Shown here: one piece after another, positions 1 to 6,063 of the stretch | How the letters are laid out: each line of letters starts with the position of its first letter | How positions within the stretch are numbered: the stretch's first letter is position 1 | Source of the DNA: a virus | Length of the DNA: 34,563 nt | Virus record (IMG/VR): IMGVR_UViG_3300042518_000395 | Location: 1 to 34,563 of that record | Direction: 5' to 3' (one strand) | Notes under the pieces: model-generated | The model's input: the letters and a program-made list of their open reading frames with translations, nothing else | Told to the model about the DNA's origin: nothing | Database searches by the model: none | Made by a program: the position numbers and the translations under genes

Positions 1-167
1 TGTCCAATCGGCCAATGGTCAGCCTTCGGAGTATCGAATAAAGACATTCACGACATCAGACAGTTCATCGTGCCGCTATCGAAGAAGGAAAGTCTGTCAC
101 CCGAAGATCAAAAACAGCTATGGTCTTACTTCGACAAGATCACAGGCACGATAAACCCACGAACAAC
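1..167. repeat. Terminal direct repeat, left copy (junction overlap)
   Basis: These 167 bases are identical to 34397-34563. An exact overlap at both ends of a contig is what assembly of a circular or circularly permuted, terminally redundant genome gives. The repeat lies inside a coding frame that becomes a complete gene only when the ends are joined, which supports circular closure over a real terminal repeat of fixed position. Confidence 0.95.
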
Positions 168-270
168 CTGCCCGCCATGTGTGAAGTCAGTTATTACGGA
201 CATACTGAAGGAAGTCAACAGGCTTCAGATGGTGGATGAGGGGGTGCAACAACCAAAAGAAACAAAATGA
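1..270 (+). CDS. Cysteine-rich hypothetical protein, 3' part (gene spans the junction)
   Basis: This is the C-terminal part of a gene whose ATG is at 34202. The frame is open through the junction, and the joined product is 154 residues. It has scattered cysteine pairs: CRSC near residue 20, CGC near residue 54, a single Cys near residue 66 and CPPC near residue 134. This suggests a metal-binding, zinc-ribbon-like small protein, but I do not recognise the family. It follows the sigma-like gene and overlaps the next gene by 4 bases (ATGA), so it belongs to the same rightward operon. A GTG at 70 would give only a 66-residue product and looks like an artefact of cutting the circle here. Confidence 0.8.
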   Translation, partial: CPIGQWSAFGVSNKDIHDIRQFIVPLSKKESLSPEDQKQLWSYFDKITGTINPRTTCPPCVKSVITDILKEVNRLQMVDEGVQQPKETK

Positions 271-689
271 AACATTTTTTCGACTACTTACAAGGCATTG
301 GATATAAACCGCACCGATTCAATGGGCAAGGATGGATTGAAACGACACTTGACAAGGCACTCTCATTCTCAACTGTTGAGCCTTACGGCCTTGCGATGGC
401 ATGGATAGACGAAAAGTCGAATATTATCATGTGGGGATTGAGTGAGGCGGGATTGCCCCCGACCTTGTTAAGTCCTCGGCCTGTGATTTTGCACAAATAT
501 GAAACTGGCAACGACATTCGATGTGTCAACGTTGCGGATAATGACCATGTGATGAACTACGTGCTTGCCAATGACGCACCTTCCTTTGTTTATGCTTCTA
601 TGATGAGGCGATCAACTATGGAAATTAGCAAGGATGAGAAGTTAATGGAGTTGATCGGTCAGGTTTTACCACCGACAAAACACCAATAA
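267..689 (+). CDS. Hypothetical protein (140 aa)
   Basis: Unrecognised protein. It has no signal peptide, membrane segment or obvious motif, and the composition is that of a soluble globular protein. The ATG overlaps the stop of the preceding cysteine-rich gene by 4 bases, which supports both the start and translational coupling. It sits early in the rightward operon between the sigma-like gene and the small terminase-like gene, so a regulatory or packaging-accessory role is possible but not shown. Confidence 0.7.
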   Translation: MKHFFDYLQGIGYKPHRFNGQGWIETTLDKALSFSTVEPYGLAMAWIDEKSNIIMWGLSEAGLPPTLLSPRPVILHKYETGNDIRCVNVADNDHVMNYVLANDAPSFVYASMMRRSTMEISKDEKLMELIGQVLPPTKHQ

Positions 690-724
690 AATAAGGGAAA
701 ACGTTAATTTTAATACTTACACAT

Positions 725-982
725 ATGGCACAAATAGATCAAAAAGTTACGGTTGAGGTAAAAAGCGATGAATTAAAAGATTTGTTGGAAATAGTCTTGA
801 AGGCACAGGCCTTTGATAAATTGACGATTTACGTCAGGCAGAATTTGTCAACTGATAAATGTAAACAGCCTTATGCAATTGACCATGAATTAATGATATA
901 TGGTGCCGATCACGCATCGGAGATACTTTACTACCTAAAAAAATACAACGAAAATGGACAAACTGAAAAAAGCGACGATTGA
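725..982 (+). CDS. Hypothetical protein (85 aa)
   Basis: Small acidic and polar protein with no recognised domain. It begins with ATG after a 35-base gap with an AT-rich leader and overlaps the start of the terminase small subunit-like gene by 29 bases. The N-terminal half reads like a short beta/alpha unit (KVTVEVKSDELKDLLEIVLK). Function unknown; its place just before the packaging gene suggests co-expression with it. Confidence 0.65.
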   Translation: MAQIDQKVTVEVKSDELKDLLEIVLKAQAFDKLTIYVRQNLSTDKCKQPYAIDHELMIYGADHASEILYYLKKYNENGQTEKSDD

Positions 983-1334
983 AGCCCTGAAGAAATCACT
1001 CGGAAGGGTAACGGATGCGTGTAAAGTCGTGGACATTGCACGTTCAACGCATTATATGTGGATGGAGAATGATCCCGAATATCGAAGGGCGGTTGAAGAA
1101 ACCAACGAAGAAGCGATTGATTATGTTGAATCCAAACTGTTCGACTTGATCGACGGATGCACCCGCGAAGTAGTCGCAGGTGATGAGGTCGTAACAATCA
1201 AAGATTCACCAAACCCGACCGCGTGCATCTTCTACCTCAAGACCAAAGGCAAGAAACGCGGCTACGTCGAGCGTCAGGAATTGACTGGCGAGGATGGTAA
1301 GCCTATTGTTATCGGAATACCAGACAAGATTTAA
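954..1334 (+). CDS. Terminase small subunit-like DNA-binding protein
   Basis: Likely small terminase, which would recognise the packaging site and recruit the large terminase. The N-terminal 60 residues read as a helix-turn-helix of the type seen in phage small terminases, with the segment DACKVVDIARSTHYMWMEND. The C-terminal stretch with FYLKTKGKKRGYVERQE followed by a TGEDGKP turn is very like the end of that family. The length, 126 residues, is usual. The large terminase is encoded about 3 kb away on the circle but on the other strand and in another transcript, which is unusual. The ATG at 954 lies inside the previous gene. The call rests on motif memory, not a search. Confidence 0.72.
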   Translation: MDKLKKATIEALKKSLGRVTDACKVVDIARSTHYMWMENDPEYRRAVEETNEEAIDYVESKLFDLIDGCTREVVAGDEVVTIKDSPNPTACIFYLKTKGKKRGYVERQELTGEDGKPIVIGIPDKI

Positions 1335-1366
1335 CACCTATTTATGAACCAAATCTATATTACAGC

Positions 1367-1942
1367 ATGAGGGTTGTTTTTCCATCCGATCCACGCGATA
1401 TAACCGTGCGACAGTTCGTTGACTTCAAAAATGCAGTCGATGATGTTGAGCGCATGATTGTTATCACTCGTCTGAAGCGTGAGGAAGTGATGAAGCTGAG
1501 AGTGGATACGATCAACTATGTGATTAACACCTTCAGCGAGGCGTGCGATAAGTCAACAGGTGAATTGAATCGGCACGTGAAGGTTCGGAAACTTACCCGA
1601 AGCATGAGGCTCGGATTCATTCCTTCACTTGAATCAATGACACTTGCCGAACACGTCGATCTTGATGAACTTCGCAAGTTGATTTGGAAGGAGAACAAAT
1701 GGGAATGGTTTGAAAAGTTGGTAGGTATCCTTTACCGACCTGTGGAGGCAAGGCTCGGAAGTTGGTATAAGATCGCACCATACGACAGCGAAAAGACAAC
1801 CCATGCGCAGTTCATTGAACGAATGGATATGAACACGGTAAACGCATCGCTGCTTTTTTTTTCGACTATTTTAAGCGAACTTGTGAAAAGTTCAACCGAA
1901 TATTCGGAGAAGTTGGTGAAGGAAGCGATGATGGCGAAGTGA
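1367..1942 (+). CDS. Tail assembly chaperone-like protein, zero-frame product
   Basis: The 191-residue product has the pattern of a phage tail assembly chaperone. Its middle (GFIPSLESMTLAEHVDLDEL) and following blocks (LVGILYRPVEARL, then an ERMDMNTVNASLLFFSTIL-like helix) resemble the GEYIDLD / MAVLYRPI / MP..V..G..FF pattern I associate with chaperones in several tailed phages. Near its end a run of nine T (1854-1862) sits where a -1 shift opens a second frame ending at 2115. Such chaperones normally make a short and a frameshifted long form that coat the tape measure protein before tube assembly. The tape measure gene is unusually far away (9169). Mutagenesis or mass spectrometry would settle the role. 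Confidence 0.65.
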   Translation: MRVVFPSDPRDITVRQFVDFKNAVDDVERMIVITRLKREEVMKLRVDTINYVINTFSEACDKSTGELNRHVKVRKLTRSMRLGFIPSLESMTLAEHVDLDELRKLIWKENKWEWFEKLVGILYRPVEARLGSWYKIAPYDSEKTTHAQFIERMDMNTVNASLLFFSTILSELVKSSTEYSEKLVKEAMMAK

Positions 1943-2115
1943 AAGGTGTGAAGGGTTTGGGCGAGGTGTACGGGTGGTTTCATATCATCGAACTACTTGC
2001 AGGACACGACGTGACGAAGTTTGAACAGGTACTGACAAGACCAGCGCACGAGGTATTTATGCACCTTGTGTACGCCGAAGATAAGAGGCTCGACGAATTA
2101 AGAAGAAAGTTATGA
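1861..2115 (+). CDS. -1 frameshift extension of the tail assembly chaperone-like gene
   Basis: The -1 frame is open from the T-run to a TGA at 2113-2115. If ribosomes slip on T TTT TTT (1855-1861), the product is about 165 zero-frame residues plus 84 new ones, about 249 in all. The extension begins FFDYFKRTCEKF and ends with VYAEDKRLDELRRKL, and reads like real protein, with charged helical stretches such as HDVTKFEQVLTRPAHEVFM. It has no convincing start of its own, yet its stop overlaps the next ATG (2112) by 4 bases as in the other coupled gene pairs here. Without frameshifting, the 170 bases after 1942 would be an unexplained gap in a tightly packed operon. Confidence 0.75.
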   Translation, partial: FDYFKRTCEKFNRIFGEVGEGSDDGEVKGVKGLGEVYGWFHIIELLAGHDVTKFEQVLTRPAHEVFMHLVYAEDKRLDELRRKL

Positions 2116-3812
2116 CAATAAGGACATACAATAACATCATCGACAGGCTGAAGGCATTTGCCGACGGTCATTATATGCTTCGCGCATTCACTCACGGAGA
2201 ACGGGCGAATATCGACATCAACATGGTGAGCGATTACCCGTGGATGCATGCCGAAATGTTATCAGTCAGCCCGACGCCTGGAGAATTGTCATACGAGTTT
2301 GAGGTTACATTCATGGACAGGCCTTCGGATATTATTGATCCAATGGAACAGCGTCGCGAGGCAGTCAGCGATATGATGATGATTGCACTTGATCTTGTCG
2401 CAGAACTTCGCAACGGCAACACCTTGTTCGGGTATGACGTAACGGTGGGAGAAACACCTTCGATCACACCGCAGATAAACGAATTCAGCAACTATCTCAC
2501 AGGCGTATCCCTGACGCTTAACATTCTCGTTCCCTATAATTGGGATGCTTGCGATATTCCTGCCGACTTCGCAGTGGGTGGTCCGGGTGGTTCAGGTGGT
2601 TCCGGTTCCGGCGCAGGTTCGATCTTGCTGAAGGTTAACGGAACGAATAACACGGTTCAAAATATTCTTGATCTTGTGGATGGTTCAAATATCGACCTTA
2701 CTGATCTTGGCGATGGAAGGGTACGAATTGCTGCGAACGGTGGCGGGGGTGGTGGATTGACTTGTGAGGACATAGAAGATTGCACGGTTATCATCAACAT
2801 TCTACTTGCGATAAGTGATCTGAATACTGAGGTTGATCTTAAACTTGACGCAAATACTCCGATCACCGGTGCGACAAAAACAAAGATCACATACGACAAT
2901 GATGGACTTGTAACATCGGGAGCAGACGCCACGACCGCAGACATTAATGATTCATCAAACCGCAGATATGTAACCGACGCACAGCAGACTGTTATCGGTA
3001 ACACTTCGGGCACGAACACAGGTGACGAAACAGGAACGACGATCAGATCAAAATTAAGCATAACGACATTGTCTGGTAGCAACACAGGAGATCAGGACTT
3101 ATCGGGATTGATGGTTAAGGCAAGTAACTTAAGTGATTTGACGAACACAACAACGGCACGCACCAACTTAGGACTTGGCTCGCTCGCCACTCAATCCGGC
3201 ACGTTTAGCGGAACTTCATCTGGCACAAATACGGGCGACGAAACTATTTCAACGATCAAGACAAAACTTGGAACTACAACTGTAGGTGAGAATCTGAATG
3301 TACTCATCAACCCATCAGCGATTCGTTTTCTTCGTATCAATGCAGACAACAGTGTGAGCGCATTAACCGCAGCCGATATGAGAATGGCACTCGGTGTAAT
3401 TGATACCTATGTCATTGGTTCGGGTGGTGTGTTCAATCCTGCCGATGGATTGACCTACTACATTGGATCATCTCAATCAATGGCCGCAGCACCATCCACA
3501 ACCGCTGCACGTCGCAGGGTTTACGTTGGATCGGCACGTCGAATTGTAGGCATCGACTTGCAAGTATTTACAACCGTGACAGGATCAGGCGAAACCGTTC
3601 CTGTGTCGGTCAGGGTGAACAACACAACAGACTATGTAATTGGGAACATGACTTGGAATCCTGGCGCAAACAGTTATGCTCTTGTCAACAATCAATCGCT
3701 GGACATTTCACTTGCGGCAAATGATTATTGGGAAATTAAGATTGTGTGTCCAACATGGGCGACCAATCCAACAGGTGTAACGATGCAAGGCGCAGTATCA
3801 TATCAGATATAA
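2112..3812 (+). CDS. Tail/fibre structural protein with GTNTGD repeats
   Basis: A 566-residue protein in two parts. Residues 1 to about 155 form a compact domain that reads like a conserved virion protein of Bacteroidota phages (YEFEVTFMDRPSD, then a closing TGVSLTLNILVPYNWDAC). A glycine/serine-rich linker follows (about 156-171), then fibre-like sequence. The C-terminal part has three GTNTGDE or GSNTGDQ motifs (about residues 300-380), a block TTTARTNLGLGSLATQSGTF typical of side-fibre shafts, and a beta-rich tip with no extra cysteines. The likely role is a virion adaptor carrying a fibre that contacts the host. The start overlaps the frameshifted stop at 2115. Confidence 0.7.
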   Translation: MTIRTYNNIIDRLKAFADGHYMLRAFTHGERANIDINMVSDYPWMHAEMLSVSPTPGELSYEFEVTFMDRPSDIIDPMEQRREAVSDMMMIALDLVAELRNGNTLFGYDVTVGETPSITPQINEFSNYLTGVSLTLNILVPYNWDACDIPADFAVGGPGGSGGSGSGAGSILLKVNGTNNTVQNILDLVDGSNIDLTDLGDGRVRIAANGGGGGGLTCEDIEDCTVIINILLAISDLNTEVDLKLDANTPITGATKTKITYDNDGLVTSGADATTADINDSSNRRYVTDAQQTVIGNTSGTNTGDETGTTIRSKLSITTLSGSNTGDQDLSGLMVKASNLSDLTNTTTARTNLGLGSLATQSGTFSGTSSGTNTGDETISTIKTKLGTTTVGENLNVLINPSAIRFLRINADNSVSALTAADMRMALGVIDTYVIGSGGVFNPADGLTYYIGSSQSMAAAPSTTAARRRVYVGSARRIVGIDLQVFTTVTGSGETVPVSVRVNNTTDYVIGNMTWNPGANSYALVNNQSLDISLAANDYWEIKIVCPTWATNPTGVTMQGAVSYQI

Positions 3813-3813
3813 G

Positions 3814-4320
3814 ATGAGCGAACTCAAAATACTACTTGACACACTCGGCACGGAAATCGTCGAAGCTGCACAGAGGGAACTCGGTGTTAGCCGAACTGTT
3901 CGCGGTAAAAAACGTCGCTCCATTGCTTCGGGTACACTTCGCGACAACTTGGCCTATACGATCAAAGAAAGATCAGGCAAGGGGATCATTGATCTTGGCG
4001 CAAGGGGTGAGGCTGAAAATTATATTCGATTCGTGATTGAGGGGCGTAGGAAAGGGGCGAAAATGCCACCACCTGACAAGATCGAAAAGTGGTTAGACGT
4101 TAAGAAGATCAGACTTCAGAAAAAGGGTGGCGGTTTTGTTAAGTCAACACCACAGGCTCGGAAGTCTGCCGCGTTCCTAATGGCTCGCTCCATCGGTCAG
4201 AAGGGAATTGAACCGTTCCCATTTTACGAATACGCTATTGAATCTGTACTCGAAAAAAACGAGGCGGCAATTAACCGTTACATTGAAAAGAAAATTGAAT
4301 TACGATTGAAATTGAAATAA
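3814..4320 (+). CDS. HK97 gp10-like head-tail/neck protein
   Basis: A 168-residue basic protein with the layout of gp10-like head-tail completion proteins: an N-terminal helix, a basic segment that includes GKKRRSIASGTLRDNL, a central YIRFVIEGRRKGAKMPP block followed by a WL helix, and a C-terminal segment with IGQKGIEPFPFYEYA. The motif of a residue pair before a PF.F or PY.F helix is typical of the family. Such proteins bridge the connector and the tail tube. It starts one base after the fibre gene's stop and is followed directly by the next ATG, so it is part of the same operon. Confidence 0.65.
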   Translation: MSELKILLDTLGTEIVEAAQRELGVSRTVRGKKRRSIASGTLRDNLAYTIKERSGKGIIDLGARGEAENYIRFVIEGRRKGAKMPPPDKIEKWLDVKKIRLQKKGGGFVKSTPQARKSAAFLMARSIGQKGIEPFPFYEYAIESVLEKNEAAINRYIEKKIELRLKLK

Positions 4321-4321
4321 A

Positions 4322-4774
4322 ATGAAAACACTACTCACAATTATTATGATCGCGGTTTCGTTGATTGCAAAATCACAAACCATGTACACAATTCTTTTTT
4401 TGACTGACGCCAATCCTGAAGAGTTCACAATGACAGTAACCAATGACGATACGATGGATACCGTTGCGGTTTACGGCAACCTATCAGCAAGTGCATTGTC
4501 AGGTGTAACAATATCACTGCCTGTTGGGACATATAGTTTCCACATGGACGATTCAGGCGGCGATGGTTTTATCAACGGTATGGTTGCCATGACTTCACAA
4601 TATGGAATCGTTTTCGGTGTATTGGGCAACTACGGATCATACACGGCCAACACAATCATGGTTGAAGAATACTACCCGTGTACATATTGCCGAACCGATT
4701 TCGATAACGATGGGATGACGGGCGTTTCTGATTTATTAATATTCATAGCCGCTTACGGCCAAACCTGCGACTAA
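4322..4774 (+). CDS. Secreted protein with a dockerin-like calcium-binding end
   Basis: The first 19 residues (MKTLLTIIMIAVSLIAKSQ) form a clear Sec signal peptide. The mature part has short beta strands and a DDSGGDGF loop. The C-terminus holds CTYC followed by DFDNDGMTGVSDLLIFIAA, which matches the calcium-binding repeat plus helix found at the ends of many secreted Bacteroidota proteins (compare dockerin type I half-repeats). A signal-peptide protein inside a tail operon is odd: it may be exported before lysis or be a captured host gene. Four Cys near the end could form disulfides in the periplasm. The stop shares a base with the next ATG. Confidence 0.6.
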   Translation: MKTLLTIIMIAVSLIAKSQTMYTILFLTDANPEEFTMTVTNDDTMDTVAVYGNLSASALSGVTISLPVGTYSFHMDDSGGDGFINGMVAMTSQYGIVFGVLGNYGSYTANTIMVEEYYPCTYCRTDFDNDGMTGVSDLLIFIAAYGQTCD

Positions 4775-6063
4775 TGGCAATAACTATTGAACAACAACCG
4801 CGACTGCTTAGTATGGCAGGTCACCCCGTAGTCATCGGGCTATCTTCAGACAACACCCCTGAAGATGGTTTTCGCTATCGCGTTGAGGCGACAATAGATG
4901 GAGTTGATCCAGTTATACTTTTCGTTCCTCCTGCATCAACATCAAACACGCTTGTCGATCTTCGGTCATTAGTGGATAACCGATTGAATGATATTCTTGC
5001 CGGACTTGTCCATGCCGAAAGTAATTCAAGTGGTTATGGAGAAGATAGCGGCAGTATCATACAAGTTGAAATAGATATTACTGAATGGTGGCTTGTCGAT
5101 GGTATATTGACAGAGAATGCAGGATCGGAGGAAAGTGTTGATACATTCTATGTCATGAATGGCTACTTCGATAACAAGACAGGTTTCAACCCTGACACGG
5201 AAGGCTCAAACACGGACTACGCATTCAATCTAAACGGCAACACGAAGCGGTTTTTTTCAGATCGAAAGTACAATACCCATATTTGGGATAGGGCTGAATC
5301 GTTCGGAATAACACCAACCGCACAGACTATTTTCATTCCAACATTTGCATCCGATTGGGGTGTGTTTTCTTATATCTACGGAGAGGGTATTGTCGGAAAT
5401 AATACGATTAACCAAATACTGATTACCATATACGACGCGGCAGGCGCACCAACATCTGAATTGATAGAAGGATTCGAGGGTAACTTACTTAACACGGGTG
5501 TCTATCCTATGAATTTGGCAACTTCATTTCCTGACGTTGCACCCGCCAATACTCCGAATTGGAGATTCTACACGGTTCGCGCACAAAACGCTTCGGATGC
5601 AGCCGTAAGCGCACTATATGTTTTCTACAACGCTGAACTTTACGGTCAATCTGATTGCAAACACAACAAGGTTCGACTTGCATGGCAGAACTCTCGCGGT
5701 GGTTGGGATTACTTCAACTTCATTAAGAAAAACGAAGAATCATTAAACATCGAACGAACATCATTCAGAAAGTTGCGCGGATATGGAACAGGAACTTTTA
5801 CTTACGGTGCATTCGACGCAGGAACGACAATACAAGCGGTCAAAGCCACCAAGTCATTAACTGTTACTTCGGATTGGATCAGTGAGAATGAATTCATTTT
5901 TCTTCAATCGTTGCTCGTATCACGTCAGGTTCATTGGCTTCAGGACGATGGGTATTACTACCCTGTTGTGATCGAGAATAACGACTACACCCTCGCCCGT
6001 GAACGCAACGGTAAATTAAAGAATCTGAACTTGAAACTTGCAATGGCAAACCAATATATATGA
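4774..6063 (+). CDS. Tail tip / distal tail-like structural protein
   Basis: A 429-residue protein with no signal or membrane segment. The N-terminal half begins MAITIEQQPRLLSMAGHPVV and is beta-rich. The C-terminal half has the block RLAWQNSRGGWDYFNFIK, then LQSLLVSRQVHWLQDDG, a pattern I associate with Bacteroidota phage tail-tip proteins that sit next to the hub. It overlaps the following very large tail gene by 4 bases (ATGA at 6060-6063), so the two are translationally coupled. The precise role (distal tail ring against baseplate component) cannot be fixed by eye. Confidence 0.6.
   Translation: MAITIEQQPRLLSMAGHPVVIGLSSDNTPEDGFRYRVEATIDGVDPVILFVPPASTSNTLVDLRSLVDNRLNDILAGLVHAESNSSGYGEDSGSIIQVEIDITEWWLVDGILTENAGSEESVDTFYVMNGYFDNKTGFNPDTEGSNTDYAFNLNGNTKRFFSDRKYNTHIWDRAESFGITPTAQTIFIPTFASDWGVFSYIYGEGIVGNNTINQILITIYDAAGAPTSELIEGFEGNLLNTGVYPMNLATSFPDVAPANTPNWRFYTVRAQNASDAAVSALYVFYNAELYGQSDCKHNKVRLAWQNSRGGWDYFNFIKKNEESLNIERTSFRKLRGYGTGTFTYGAFDAGTTIQAVKATKSLTVTSDWISENEFIFLQSLLVSRQVHWLQDDGYYYPVVIENNDYTLARERNGKLKNLNLKLAMANQYI

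Noticed and set aside
1854-1862. T-run as a sequencing error that splits one gene
   Set aside because: Not excluded, but the zero frame stays well coded for 80 bases beyond the run to 1942 and both forms fit the known chaperone pattern, so frameshifting is preferred.
2657-3085. 142-codon minus-strand ORF under the fibre gene
   Set aside because: It is a shadow of the fibre repeats, with no start context, and fully overlaps a better gene.
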